DNA from: [Clostridium] colinum
GTDB lineage: Bacteria; Bacillota; Clostridia; Lachnospirales; CAG-274
NCBI RefSeq assembly: GCF_940677205.1
Contig: NZ_OW712331.1
Span: 248,001-312,000, forward strand
Length of the DNA stretch: 64,000 nucleotides
Direction of reading: 5' to 3'
Part shown: positions 25,744 to 35,405 of the stretch, in pieces
Layout of the letters: each line of letters begins with the position of its first letter
Numbering within the stretch: the first letter of the stretch is position 1
The notes under the pieces: generated by a model
The model's database searches: none
Seen by the model: the letters and a program-made list of their open reading frames with translations, nothing else
What the model was told of the DNA's origin: nothing
Made by a program: the position numbers and the translations under genes

Positions 25744-26669
25744 TATTCTATACCTATTCCTTTACAAGTTTTTTCTAAGCTAGATAAGTCTTCTACATTG
25801 TAAACATTAACTTCTTTACTAACTTTTTTAACAAAAGATGATAATGTTTTACCTGGTCCTAGCTCTATAAAAGTATCTACACCAAGATTAATAAGATTTT
25901 TTATAGTTTGTTCCCATTTAACAGGGCTCATTACTTGTTGTATTAAAGTATCTTTTATATTTTCTATTTTTTCACCAGTTAGATTTGTAAAAACATCTAT
26001 ACTAGGTGTATTTATACTAATATTTTCAAGTTCAGTTGCTAATTTATCACTAGCAGGTTTTAATAAAGAAGTGTGGAAAGGTCCGCTTACGTTAAGTCTT
26101 ATTACCTTTTTTATACCTTTTTCTTTAAGTATTATTTCTGCTCGTTCTATTGCAGGTGTATGCCCTGCTATAACTATTTGGCCAGGAGCGTTATAGTTTG
26201 CAATCATAGCAAGTTCTGTATCTGTAGAGGCTTCTTTTAAAGCTTCATTTATAATATTTTCATCAGCGTTCATAACGGCAGACATAGCTCCAACACCAAC
26301 AGGAACGGCTTCTGTCATATATTTTCCTCTTTTTCTAACTAGAGCTACACCTTCTTTAAAGCTTATAGCACCACTAGCACAAAGAGCAGAATATTCTCCA
26401 AGGCTAAGACCAGCCATATAATCTGCTTTTACACCTTTTTCTTCCATAAGTTTAAAAATAGCATAACTTGTCGTTAATATAGCAGGTTGAGTATACTCTG
26501 TTTGATTAAGTTTTTCATCTTCATTAAAACATATATCTGTTATATTAAAGCCTAAAGCATTGTTTGCATCTTCAAATACTTGTTTGCATACAGAAAAATT
26601 ATCATAAAGCTCTTTACCCATACCGTTATATTGAGCACCTTGTCCGCTAAATATAAAACATATTTTCAT
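25743..26669 (-). CDS. fabD: Malonyl-CoA:ACP transacylase FabD
   Basis: The 308-residue transacylase loads malonate onto ACP. It has the N-terminal FSGQGAQYNGMGKELYD, the nucleophile elbow GLSLGEYSAL (Ser near residue 90), the catalytic His in VSGPFHTSLL and ELGPGKTLSSFVKK near the C-terminus. SD ggagaaata. It is placed between fabK and fabG as in other clostridial clusters, although the ACP gene that normally precedes fabK is missing here. Confidence 0.96.
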   Translation of the reverse strand: MKICFIFSGQGAQYNGMGKELYDNFSVCKQVFEDANNALGFNITDICFNEDEKLNQTEYTQPAILTTSYAIFKLMEEKGVKADYMAGLSLGEYSALCASGAISFKEGVALVRKRGKYMTEAVPVGVGAMSAVMNADENIINEALKEASTDTELAMIANYNAPGQIVIAGHTPAIERAEIILKEKGIKKVIRLNVSGPFHTSLLKPASDKLATELENISINTPSIDVFTNLTGEKIENIKDTLIQQVMSPVKWEQTIKNLINLGVDTFIELGPGKTLSSFVKKVSKEVNVYNVEDLSSLEKTCKGIGIE

Positions 26670-26694
26670 ATTATTTCTCCTATATAACTAATAA

Positions 26695-27636
26695 TTATTT
26701 ATTGCCCATTAAAGCATCAAATTCGCTAACAAGTTCTTGTATAATTTCGTGGCTACTTTGCCTTTTAGATACCATACCAGCAATTTGACCTGCCATAACA
26801 GAACCATTTTCTACATCACCATCTTTAACAGCTTTTTGTAAAGCACCAGAACCTAATTTTTCAATTCTTTCTATGTCTGGTGTATCTTTTTTTAGCTCTT
26901 CTTTTTCTACTGTATCATAAAGTCTAGCTAGTTTATTTCTTAAAACACGAACAGGATGTCCTGTTATTTGACCTGTAATAACTGTATCTATATCTTTAGC
27001 TTTTGCTACCTTTTCTTTATAGTTTTCGTGTATATTACATTCGTTTGATAATAAAAATCTTGTACCAACTTGAACACCTTCTGCACCAAGCATAAAAGCT
27101 GCCGCACAACCTCTACCATCTGCTATACCACCTGCGGCTATAACAGGGATATTAACAGCATCTACTACTTGTGGAACAAGAGCCATAGTAGTAAGTTTGC
27201 CTATATGTCCACCAGCTTCCATACCTTCAGCAACAACAGCTTTTGCACCTATTTTCTCCATTTTTTGAGCAAGAGCAACAGATGGGATAACAGGTATTAC
27301 TGCAATATTATGTTCGTTAAATAAGTCCATATATTTAGCAGGATTACCAGCACCAGTTGTTACTACTTTAACGCCTTCTTCACATACAACTTTTACCACT
27401 TCTTCTGCAAAAGGAGATAAAAGCATAATATTTACGGCAAAAGGTTTGTCTGTTAATGCTTTTGCTTTTTTTATTTCTTCTCTTACAACTTCTCCTGGAG
27501 CATTGCCACCAGCAATTATTCCAAGCCCACCAGCATTAGATACACTAGCAGCAAGCTCTCCATCAGATATCCAAGCCATAGCACCTTGAAAAATAGGATA
27601 TTTTATACCTAATATATCACATAAATTTGATTTCAT
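26695..27636 (-). CDS. fabK: Enoyl-ACP reductase II FabK (FMN-dependent)
   Basis: The 313-residue nitronate-monooxygenase-fold flavoenzyme reduces enoyl-ACP. It closely follows the streptococcal FabK pattern: [71 protein letters not shown] and [14 protein letters not shown] take ATG 27636 as the start because [14 protein letters not shown] aligns with the family N-terminus. An ATG four codons upstream (27648) also has a possible SD (aaagg) and cannot be excluded. FabK use implies reduced sensitivity to triclosan-type FabI inhibitors. Confidence 0.95.
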   Translation of the reverse strand: MKSNLCDILGIKYPIFQGAMAWISDGELAASVSNAGGLGIIAGGNAPGEVVREEIKKAKALTDKPFAVNIMLLSPFAEEVVKVVCEEGVKVVTTGAGNPAKYMDLFNEHNIAVIPVIPSVALAQKMEKIGAKAVVAEGMEAGGHIGKLTTMALVPQVVDAVNIPVIAAGGIADGRGCAAAFMLGAEGVQVGTRFLLSNECNIHENYKEKVAKAKDIDTVITGQITGHPVRVLRNKLARLYDTVEKEELKKDTPDIERIEKLGSGALQKAVKDGDVENGSVMAGQIAGMVSKRQSSHEIIQELVSEFDALMGNK

Positions 27637-27684
27637 ATTTATCACCATTTTAACCTTTAGTTTTAATTTTTATTATTTTATACT

Positions 27685-27783
27685 TTAATGAAAATATTTA
27701 TATAATATTATAGCTAATATGCTACCTAAAGCCATACCAACCATAATAAAGACTAACAATTTTATTTTATCATTATCTTTCAT
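27685..27783 (-). CDS. 32-residue single-pass membrane peptide in the fab operon
   Basis: A short frame reads MKDNDKIKLLVFIMVGMALG followed by SILAIILYKYFH and stop: a charged N-terminus, about 20 hydrophobic residues and a short basic/aromatic tail. It starts 7 bases after the fabH stop with a weak SD (aggta) and lies before fabK, where related operons carry acpP. The clean hydrophobic profile and tight placement argue that it is a real small protein. No function is known to me. Confidence 0.5.
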   Translation of the reverse strand: MKDNDKIKLLVFIMVGMALGSILAIILYKYFH

Positions 27784-27790
27784 AATATAC

Positions 27791-28765
27791 CTATATTTGA
27801 ATTAGCATAGAAGCCCAAGTAAGACCAGCACCAAAACCTGTTATTATTATTTTATCACCTTTTTGTAGTAAATTATTTTTTGACATTTCTGCTAAGGCTA
27901 TTGAGATACTAGCAGCTGAGGTGTTGCCATAGTTTTGTAGATTTAAATAAAATTTATCTAAATTTACATTTAATTTTTTTGCTACAACCTCAACAATACG
28001 TAAATTAGCCTGATGAGGAACGATATACTTTATATCGTCTAATGTAATATTAGCTTTTTCTAAAACTTGGTTTATACTTTTTGGCACAGTCTTTGTAGCA
28101 AAATTAAATACATCTCTACCATTCATTTGAAGATAAAAAGAATTTTCTTCCTTATTTTCTGTAAAAGGATTGTTTAAATTTAATTTACCACCAGTTATAG
28201 CCTGCCAAGACATACCATCTGCTTTTAAATCTTCTGCTAAAATACTATTATAGTCGTTATTAGATGTTAATAAAACTCCACCAGCACCATCTCCAAATAA
28301 TACACAAGTGCCTCTATCGGTCCAATCTATTATTTTTGATAAAGTTTCTGAACCTATAACAAGAGCATTTTTATATAGTCCAGATTTTAAAAATTTATCG
28401 GCAATAGATAAAGCGTATACAAAGCCAGAGCAAGCTACATTTATATCAAAAGCTAAAGCATTTTTAGCACCTATTGCACCTTGAACTATACAAGCTGTAG
28501 AAGGTGTTAAATAGTCTGGTGTGATAGTTGCTACAATAACTATGTCTATATCTTCTGGTGAAATGTTATTTTTTTCTATTAATTTTTTACCTACGTTTAT
28601 TGCAAAATCTGAGGTGTTTTCTTTTGTAGATATATGTCTTTTTGATATACCTGTTCGTGTATATATCCATTCATCAGACGTTTCTACAATGTTTGAAAGC
28701 TGGTCATTTGTTATAATATTTTCTGGTAGATAGCTTTCAAACCCAATTATTTTTGAACTAAACAT
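27791..28765 (-). CDS. fabH: Beta-ketoacyl-ACP synthase III FabH
   Basis: The 324-residue enzyme initiates fatty-acid synthesis by condensing acetyl-CoA or a branched primer with malonyl-ACP. The thiolase-fold Cys-His-Asn triad is visible: Cys in FDINVACSGFVYAL, His in IVPHQANLRI and Asn in LQNYGNTSAASI. The N-terminal SKIIGFESYLPENIITN and DEWIYTRTGISKRHI are typical. It lies 12 bases after fabT, the first biosynthetic gene under the FabT-controlled promoter. Confidence 0.96.
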   Translation of the reverse strand: MFSSKIIGFESYLPENIITNDQLSNIVETSDEWIYTRTGISKRHISTKENTSDFAINVGKKLIEKNNISPEDIDIVIVATITPDYLTPSTACIVQGAIGAKNALAFDINVACSGFVYALSIADKFLKSGLYKNALVIGSETLSKIIDWTDRGTCVLFGDGAGGVLLTSNNDYNSILAEDLKADGMSWQAITGGKLNLNNPFTENKEENSFYLQMNGRDVFNFATKTVPKSINQVLEKANITLDDIKYIVPHQANLRIVEVVAKKLNVNLDKFYLNLQNYGNTSAASISIALAEMSKNNLLQKGDKIIITGFGAGLTWASMLIQI

Positions 28766-28777
28766 ATATTTCTCCTT

Positions 28778-29227
28778 TTAAATATTTATATATTGTTTAT
28801 GTAATATTTGGCTAACTCTATTTAAAGCACCATTAAAAATTTCTCTTTCTTGGTTAGAAAGGTCTATAACTATTGTTTTCATAATATTTTCTTTAAATTT
28901 TTTGTGTAGTTTAAAAAGTTTTTTGCCTTTTTCTGTGAGTATAACATTTACAACTCTTTTATCATTAATACATTTTTCTCTTATAACATATCCTTTTTTT
29001 TCAAGGTTTGTTATAGAAACAGTTAAAGTACCAACAGTTATATCAAGAGTTTTAGCTATATAGCCCATATTTTTTGTCTTATTTATACCTATTGCTTCTA
29101 TAGTCCTTACCTCTTTAGAAGACACGTCTTTATATTTATGATTTTTTAAAAAGGATTCTTCTAGCTTTATTATATCATAAAAAACACTAGATATAAGACC
29201 GCTAATAGTATCTAAAGTTTTTTTCAT
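28778..29227 (-). CDS. fabT: MarR-family fatty-acid regulator FabT
   Basis: The 149-residue winged-helix regulator of the MarR family has recognition-helix region TLDITVGTLTVSITNLEKKGYV and wing residues INDKRVVNVILTEKGK. Heading the fab/acc operon is the position of FabT in streptococci and of related regulators in clostridia; it represses using acyl-ACP as corepressor. The start is ATG 29227 after a cggaggc SD; an upstream frame start (29275) would place the operator inside the gene. A perfect FabT box lies at the promoter, indicating autoregulation. Confidence 0.9.
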   Translation of the reverse strand: MKKTLDTISGLISSVFYDIIKLEESFLKNHKYKDVSSKEVRTIEAIGINKTKNMGYIAKTLDITVGTLTVSITNLEKKGYVIREKCINDKRVVNVILTEKGKKLFKLHKKFKENIMKTIVIDLSNQEREIFNGALNRVSQILHKQYINI

Positions 29228-29263
29228 AATATAGCCTCCGTATATATAAAGATTAAAAAATCT

Positions 29264-29304
29264 TTTGATAATCAAAGTATATTATTAGTTTATAAAAACG
29301 TCAA
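29264..29304 (-). promoter_or_regulatory. fabT/fab operon promoter with FabT operator
   Basis: On the minus strand TTGACG (29299-29304), a 17-base spacer and TATACT (29276-29281) are followed at once by TTTGATTATCAAA (29264-29276). That 13-base palindrome is identical to the core of the FabT box described in streptococci. It spans roughly -7 to +6, so binding would block RNA polymerase and repress the whole 9-10 kb operon. Confidence 0.85.
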
Positions 29305-29420
29305 GTATTTTTAGTCTATTTTTTTATATATTTTCTTTAAAATTTTGTTAAAATCTGTTTTTATTTTATAATTTATATGTTAAAATATATAAAAAGAAAA
29401 TATATATAAGAGGATAAAAT

Positions 29421-30293
29421 ATGGAAAAAATAAAGCTTTATGCAAGGGCAAAGATAAACCCTATTTTAGATGTTGTAGGAAAATTAGAAAATGGATACCA
29501 TAGCTTACAAATGGTTATGCAAACTATAAATTTAATAGATACTATTTATATTAGAAAAACTTTTAATAATAACATAAACCTAGAAACAAATATTTACTGG
29601 TTACCAACAGATGAAAAAAATTTAGTATATAAAGTAGCTGAATATCTAAAAAATGAATATAACATTAAGTATGGCATAGATATAAAGCTTATAAAAAAAA
29701 TACCAATATGTGCAGGGCTTGCAGGTGGTAGTACAGACTGTGCAGCAACATTAATAGGTATAAGAAATTTATTTAATTTACCAATATCTAACAAAGAACT
29801 ATTAAAGATAGGACAAGATTTTGGAGCAGATGTACCTTTTTGTATAAAAAGAGGAACTTATTTAGCTGAGGGTATAGGTGAAAAATTAACACCTTTAAAA
29901 CCTTTTCCACATTGCCATATATTAATAGCAAAGCCTCATGTTAGCATATCTACAGCTTCTATTTTTCAAAGTATGGATTTAGCTAATATCAATAACCGAC
30001 CAGATATAGAAAAATTTATTTATTATTTAAATAAACAAGATTTAGAGGGTATTAGTAAAAATTTATGTAACGTTTTAGAAGAAGTTTCTATAAAAAAATA
30101 TCCTATTATAGCCGATATAAAAGAGAATATGATAAAAAATGGGGCTTTAGGTAGTCTTATGAGTGGTAGTGGGTCGGCAGTTTTTGGTATATTTAAAGAT
30201 AAAAGACAAGCTATTATAGCTAAAAGAAGTTTAGAAAAAACTATGAGGATAAGAGAAGTATTTGTAACTAGACCTTTTAATTTTAATATATAA
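29421..30293 (+). CDS. ispE: 4-diphosphocytidyl-2-C-methyl-D-erythritol kinase IspE
   Basis: The 290-residue GHMP kinase of the MEP isoprenoid pathway phosphorylates CDP-methylerythritol. It has the N-terminal KLYARAKINPILDVVGKLENGYHSL, the ATP loop PICAGLAGGSTDCAATL and the C-terminal GSLMSGSGSAVFGIF. Asp in GQDFGADVPF is the likely catalytic residue. It is divergent from fabT, and its promoter lies in the 190 bases between the two starts. SD agagga. Confidence 0.95.
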   Translation: MEKIKLYARAKINPILDVVGKLENGYHSLQMVMQTINLIDTIYIRKTFNNNINLETNIYWLPTDEKNLVYKVAEYLKNEYNIKYGIDIKLIKKIPICAGLAGGSTDCAATLIGIRNLFNLPISNKELLKIGQDFGADVPFCIKRGTYLAEGIGEKLTPLKPFPHCHILIAKPHVSISTASIFQSMDLANINNRPDIEKFIYYLNKQDLEGISKNLCNVLEEVSIKKYPIIADIKENMIKNGALGSLMSGSGSAVFGIFKDKRQAIIAKRSLEKTMRIREVFVTRPFNFNI

Positions 30294-30409
30294 ATTTGAT
30301 ATTAATAAAATACAAAATAAAAAATTAATATAATGAAGATAGATATATTAAAATATTTACAAGTATGATAGTTTTAAATATAATATAAAAAGACTTTTAA
30401 GGAGGCTCT

Positions 30410-30865
30410 ATGCAACTAAACTTAAAAAAAATAGTGTATTTAATATGTACTGTATTAGTTGTAATATTTATATTTTATAACTCTATGCAAAATGGAACAA
30501 GCTCATCTAATGCTAGTGCAATTGTTTTAAATTTTATAAACGATATAATAGCTAACATAGGGTTAGATTTTAAACTAGAAGGATATTTTATAAGAAAATT
30601 AGCACATTTTGTTGAGTTTTTTATATTTGGATTTTTTATTATGCTTACTTTTGAAGCATTTACAAATAAAATATTTAGCATAATAGGATTTCCTCTATTT
30701 TTTGCTATATTTATACCTGTTATAGATGAGTATATACAAATATATTCTAATGGTAGGTCATCTTCTGTAAAAGATGTTTTACTAGATTTTTTTGGAGCTA
30801 CAGTGGGGATAAGTATAGTATGTGTTTATTTTACAATTAAAAATAAATATATTAAAAAAATATAA
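30410..30865 (+). CDS. VanZ-like family membrane protein
   Basis: The 151-residue protein has four predicted membrane helices and the VanZ family pattern: NSMQNGTSSSNAS after helix 1, a conserved RKLAHFVEFFIFGFF, and DEYIQIYSNGRSSSVKDVLLDFFGATVGI before the last helix. VanZ itself contributes modest teicoplanin resistance; most homologues, like this one, have no proven role and occur without van genes. SD aaggagg. It lies between ispE and pcrA on the same strand. Confidence 0.87.
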   Translation: MQLNLKKIVYLICTVLVVIFIFYNSMQNGTSSSNASAIVLNFINDIIANIGLDFKLEGYFIRKLAHFVEFFIFGFFIMLTFEAFTNKIFSIIGFPLFFAIFIPVIDEYIQIYSNGRSSSVKDVLLDFFGATVGISIVCVYFTIKNKYIKKI

Positions 30866-30931
30866 ATTAATATATTAAAAAGCTTAATATTTATAATTTT
30901 TATTTAAAGTTTATGGTTAGGAGATACAAAA

Positions 30932-33151
30932 ATGGAAGAATTATTAAATAAGCTAAACCCTATGCAAAAAGAGGCCGTTTTAACAACAGAAGGAGCTTTG
31001 TTGCTTTTGGCAGGAGCAGGGTCTGGTAAAACAAGAGTGTTAACGCATAGGATAGCATATCTTATTGAAAAGGGTATAAGACCATTTAATATACTTGCTA
31101 TTACTTTTACAAATAAAGCGGCGAAAGAAATGAGAGAAAGAGTTTCTTCTATTTGTCAAGAAGGAAACCAAGTTTTAGTATCTACATTTCATTCTTTGTG
31201 TGTTCGTATATTAAGAGTAGAGATAGAAAAATTAGGATATACAAATAAATTTACTATATATGATGCAGATGATGCAGAACGTCTTATAAAAGAAATAATG
31301 AAAGAATATAAGATAAATGATGAAAAATTAAGCCCAAAGACTGTTTTAAATACTATAGGAAGACAAAAAGATAAGCTTATAACAGCTACAATTTATTCTC
31401 AAAATGTGGGTTCAGATTTTAGGAAAAAAAATATATCTGATATATATTTAGAATATGAAAAACTATTAAAAATTAACAATGCATTAGATTTTGATGACCT
31501 TATTTTTAAAACAGTTCAACTTTTTGCAAATCATATAGACGTTTTAGAAAAATATCAAGAGCGTTTTAAATATATTATGGTAGATGAATATCAAGATACA
31601 AGCACTAGCCAATATACATTAATAAAAATGCTATCTAATAAATATAAAAATATTTGTGTTGTAGGAGATGATGACCAAAGCATATATGGTTGGCGTGGAG
31701 CAGATATAAATAACATATTAGATTTTGAAAAAGATTTTAAAGATACAAAAGTTATAAAGTTAGAGCAAAATTATCGCTCAACAAAAACTATATTAGATGC
31801 AGCAAATTATGTTATAAAAAATAACTTTGGAAGAAAAGAAAAGAGATTATGGACAGAAAATGAACAAGGTGGACTTATTAGCTATGAAAAATGTGATTCA
31901 GATAGAAAAGAGGCTGTTTTTGTAGCTAATGAAATTTTAAATAAAATAAAAGAAGGTTACAGCTACAAAGATTTTGCTATATTGTACAGAGCTAATAATT
32001 TATCTAGGGTAATAGAAGAACAGTTAGTATTTTTATCTATACCATATAAGCTATATGGAGGAATAAATTTTTATGGTAGAAGAGAGATAAAAGATATTAT
32101 AAGTTATTTAAAAATATTAGAAAACCCTAGTGACGAAATATCATTAAAAAGAATAATAAATGTACCTAAAAGAGGTATAGGAGATACCAGTGTTTCAAAA
32201 ATTAGTGAATATGCTAATAAAAATAATATAACTTTTTTTGAAGCTTTATCTAAAGCAGACGAAATAACAGAGTTGGGAAGAAAAACTAAAACTATAATAG
32301 ATTTTTATAACCTTATATTAGATTTTATTGAAAAAAGTGAAGAAGTAGCAGTAACAAATTTAATAAAATATATTTTAGATAAAACAGGATATATTGAAGA
32401 ACTTGAAAAAGAAGGTACAGACGAAGCACAAGGAAGAATATCAAATTTAGAAGAATTTATTAATAAAGCAGTAGAGTATGAAAATAATGAAGACGAAGAA
32501 AAATCTCTTACAAGATTTTTAGAAGAAATATCTTTAGTAGCAGATATAGATTCTATGGAAGACGAAGAAGATGTGGTTACATTAATGACTTTACATAGCT
32601 CTAAGGGATTAGAGTTTCCTATTGTATTTATTGTAGGATTTGAAGATGGAATTTTTCCGTCATATCGTGCTTTAATGAGCGAAGATGCATCTGCTGTAGA
32701 AGAAGAAAGAAGGCTTTTATATGTAGGTATAACAAGGGCAAAAAACAAGCTCTATATAACAAATGCTAAATCTAGACTAAAGCAAGGAAGATATGAAGGG
32801 TCTATTACATCATCATTTTTTAAAGAGTTACCTAAAAATTTAATACATATTAAAGAAAAGGTAGAAAAAACACCAACAATTTCATTTAATACAGAAGAAA
32901 ATAATGGAAAATATAGACCAAAACCAACATATAAGCCTAATCCTTTAGCATATCTAAAAAAAGAAATGCCAACACCTAAAAATATATCTTTAGATTTTGA
33001 AATAGGTGATAAAGTTAGACACTTTAAGTTTGGACAAGGTACTGTTTTAAAAATAGACCCAGCAGGAGCCGATTATGAAGTTACTATAAATTTTGATAAC
33101 TTTGGAGAAAAGAAATTAATGGCAAATTTATCTAAGCTTAAAAAAGCATAG
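30932..33151 (+). CDS. pcrA: UvrD/PcrA-type DNA helicase
   Basis: The 739-residue superfamily 1A helicase acts in replication fork maintenance and excision repair. Walker A is AGAGSGKT (residues 27-34), the DEYQDTSTSQ motif II and GDDDQSIYGWRGAD motif III follow, and later motifs include EQNYRSTKTILDAAN, TLHSSKGLEFPIVFIVGFEDGIFP and EERRLLYVGITRAKNKLYI. The C-terminal about 60 residues (FEIGDKVRHFKFGQGTVLKI) form the Tudor-like domain that binds RNA polymerase in PcrA. SD ttaggag. Confidence 0.95.
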   Translation: MEELLNKLNPMQKEAVLTTEGALLLLAGAGSGKTRVLTHRIAYLIEKGIRPFNILAITFTNKAAKEMRERVSSICQEGNQVLVSTFHSLCVRILRVEIEKLGYTNKFTIYDADDAERLIKEIMKEYKINDEKLSPKTVLNTIGRQKDKLITATIYSQNVGSDFRKKNISDIYLEYEKLLKINNALDFDDLIFKTVQLFANHIDVLEKYQERFKYIMVDEYQDTSTSQYTLIKMLSNKYKNICVVGDDDQSIYGWRGADINNILDFEKDFKDTKVIKLEQNYRSTKTILDAANYVIKNNFGRKEKRLWTENEQGGLISYEKCDSDRKEAVFVANEILNKIKEGYSYKDFAILYRANNLSRVIEEQLVFLSIPYKLYGGINFYGRREIKDIISYLKILENPSDEISLKRIINVPKRGIGDTSVSKISEYANKNNITFFEALSKADEITELGRKTKTIIDFYNLILDFIEKSEEVAVTNLIKYILDKTGYIEELEKEGTDEAQGRISNLEEFINKAVEYENNEDEEKSLTRFLEEISLVADIDSMEDEEDVVTLMTLHSSKGLEFPIVFIVGFEDGIFPSYRALMSEDASAVEEERRLLYVGITRAKNKLYITNAKSRLKQGRYEGSITSSFFKELPKNLIHIKEKVEKTPTISFNTEENNGKYRPKPTYKPNPLAYLKKEMPTPKNISLDFEIGDKVRHFKFGQGTVLKIDPAGADYEVTINFDNFGEKKLMANLSKLKKA

Positions 33152-33216
33152 CAAAAATTGTAACCAAAATATATAACCATTCATAGTATAAAATATGAAT
33201 TTTTGGAGGGTTATAT

Positions 33217-34476
33217 ATGGGAAAATATATAATACAAGGCAAAAATAAATTAAACGGACAAATTTTTGTAAATGGAGCTAAAAATGCTGTTTTGCCTATA
33301 CTTGCATCAACAGTTTTAAACGGTGGCATATCTATTTTAAAAAATGTACCAATGCTTTTAGATACATTTGTAGCTATAGATATATTAAAAGACTTAGGTT
33401 GTGAAGTTAGCTATGGAGAAAATACAGTAATTGTAAATTCCAAAAATATGGATAAAACAAATGTTAAAGAAGATTTAGTAAAAAAAATGCGTTCATCTAT
33501 AATATTTTTAGGAGCTATAATAGCTAGGTTTAAAGAGGCTAGTATATGTTATCCAGGTGGGTGTAACCTTGGAAAAAGACCAATAGATTTTCATTTGACG
33601 GCTTTTAAAAAAATGGGTATAAATATAGAAGATGATAGTAATATTATAAAAGCAAGTGTTAATGAAATAAAACCTATAATTATAGAATTACCTTTTGCAA
33701 GTGTTGGAGCTACTCAAAACATTATTCTTGCATCTATTTTTGTTAAAGGAAGCGTTATTATAAAAAATTGTGCCAAAGAACCAGAAATAATAGATATGGT
33801 AAAATTTTTAAGAAAAATGGGTGCTAATATATTTGGAGAAGGAACAGAAACGATAACTATAACAGGAGTAGAAAAATTAAATAATATTGTGGAATATACT
33901 ATAATGCCAGATAGAATAGAGGCAGGAACTTTTTTATGTATGACAGCAATAACTAATGGTCATACAGAAATAAAAGGAATAAATCCTAATTATTTAAAAT
34001 CTTTAACTGAGATTTTAGAAAAAACTGGTTGTAACATAATAGAAACTAATAATTCTATAAAAATAAAAGGAACAAAAAATTTAAAATCTATAGACTTTTT
34101 AGAAACAAAACCTTATCCATATTTTCCAACAGATTTACAACCACAACTTATGAGTGTTTTATCAGTTGCTCAAGGCATAAGTGTTATAAAAGAAAATATA
34201 TTTGAAGCAAGAAATAAACATATAAAAGAACTTAATAAGCTAGGAGCTAATATTGCAGAAGATAATGACACTTTTATTATAAATGGAGTAGATACTTTAG
34301 AAGGGAAAACTGTCTTTGCAAAAGATTTAAGAGGAGGAGCATCTCTTATATTAGCAGGGCTTTTTGCAAATGGTAAAACCACTGTAGAAGGGGCTTGTTA
34401 TATAAATAGGGGATATGAAAATATAGATAAAAAACTAAATATTTTAGGTGCGGATATAAAATATATAGAAGATTAG
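33217..34476 (+). CDS. murA: UDP-N-acetylglucosamine 1-carboxyvinyltransferase MurA
   Basis: The 419-residue enzyme catalyses the first committed step of peptidoglycan synthesis. It opens with KYIIQGKNKLNGQIFVNGAKNAVLPILAST and contains the fosfomycin-target Cys116 in PGGCNLGKRPIDFH. Later motifs are the PDRIEAGTFL and TKPYPYFPTDLQPQ loops and RGGASLILAGLFANG. The stop is followed at once by ftsQ/divIB, a wall-division arrangement like murA-divIB in other Gram-positives. SD ggagggt. Confidence 0.95.
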   Translation: MGKYIIQGKNKLNGQIFVNGAKNAVLPILASTVLNGGISILKNVPMLLDTFVAIDILKDLGCEVSYGENTVIVNSKNMDKTNVKEDLVKKMRSSIIFLGAIIARFKEASICYPGGCNLGKRPIDFHLTAFKKMGINIEDDSNIIKASVNEIKPIIIELPFASVGATQNIILASIFVKGSVIIKNCAKEPEIIDMVKFLRKMGANIFGEGTETITITGVEKLNNIVEYTIMPDRIEAGTFLCMTAITNGHTEIKGINPNYLKSLTEILEKTGCNIIETNNSIKIKGTKNLKSIDFLETKPYPYFPTDLQPQLMSVLSVAQGISVIKENIFEARNKHIKELNKLGANIAEDNDTFIINGVDTLEGKTVFAKDLRGGASLILAGLFANGKTTVEGACYINRGYENIDKKLNILGADIKYIED

Positions 34477-34485
34477 GTGAAGCTA

Positions 34486-35199
34486 ATGAAAAAAATATAT
34501 AATTATATTCTAATGGGGGTAGCATTAATAGTTTTAATTTTTATGCTATTAATGCTCTCACCTTGGCTTAATATAACTAATATACATATAGAAGGGCTTA
34601 AAACATTAGAAAAATCAGATATAATAAGAGAATTAAAATTAGATAAAACAACGAATATACTAAGTTTTAACAGTTTTATAGCCAAAATGAGGTTAAAGTA
34701 TGATTATTTTATAGAAAGTGTAGAGGTTGATAGGATATTTCCAAATACTGTGAATATTAGTATTAAAGAGCGTGAAATAGCTGGATATATACCATATATA
34801 AGTGAATATATATATATTGACAAAACAGGATTAGTTGTAGATATTAACTCTACTTATAAAGAACCTTTACCGCTTATTTATGGTTTAGAATTTGATAATT
34901 TTATAGTGGGTAAAAAATTAAAAACTGAAAATGATGAAGCATTTAATGTTGTTATGGAAATTACTAATGTTATAAAAGATAAAGAAAATTTAAAAGGAAT
35001 ATTAAGAATAGATGTATCAGATTTGGAAAATATACAGTTATATATGGAAAAGTTAGATATTATTTTAGGAGATAAAGAAACATTAAATATAAAAATGAAT
35101 ACATTAAATGAAATACTTGAAAATTTTACACCACAAGAAAAAGGATTTTTATATATAGATGATGTAAATAAGGCACCAATTTTTAAATATATAACTTAA
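34486..35199 (+). CDS. ftsQ: Cell-division protein FtsQ/DivIB
   Basis: The 237-residue bitopic protein has a single N-terminal helix (about 9-28), then the POTRA domain (TNIHIEGLKTLEKSDIIREL) and the FtsQ beta domain (VDRIFPNTVNISIKEREIAGYI, DKTGLVVDI). It recruits and stabilises FtsB/FtsL at the septum. The start chosen is ATG 34486 with SD aggtga, which sits at the murA stop; the GTG at 34477 would be part of the SD. It precedes ftsZ by 206 bases that contain a separate promoter. Confidence 0.9.
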   Translation: MKKIYNYILMGVALIVLIFMLLMLSPWLNITNIHIEGLKTLEKSDIIRELKLDKTTNILSFNSFIAKMRLKYDYFIESVEVDRIFPNTVNISIKEREIAGYIPYISEYIYIDKTGLVVDINSTYKEPLPLIYGLEFDNFIVGKKLKTENDEAFNVVMEITNVIKDKENLKGILRIDVSDLENIQLYMEKLDIILGDKETLNIKMNTLNEILENFTPQEKGFLYIDDVNKAPIFKYIT

Positions 35200-35335
35200 A
35201 ATATAAAAATAAATAGTATTAATACTTTTTTAGTATATATTATATTAAAAAATTGTAATAATAAATTTAAGAATACACTTGAAAAATTTTTTAAAATAGA
35301 TATACTTATAGTTATAGAATAATATTATAAAAAAT

Positions 35336-35364
35336 TTGAATTATTAACATACATAGTGTATAAT
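35336..35364 (+). promoter_or_regulatory. ftsZ promoter
   Basis: TTGAAT (35336-35341) and TATAAT (35359-35364) with a 17-base spacer lie about 42 bases before the ftsZ start codon. The SD aggaggg at 35392-35398 is unusually strong and precedes a TTG start. Confidence 0.72.
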
Positions 35365-35405
35365 AGAAAAAATAAGGACAGAATATCACGTAGGAGGGTT
35401 ATAAT

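Noticed and set aside
30410-30865. Glycopeptide-resistance gene vanZ
   Set aside because: Only the broad VanZ-like membrane family is supported; no vanA/H/X or vanRS genes are nearby, so a resistance role is not claimed.
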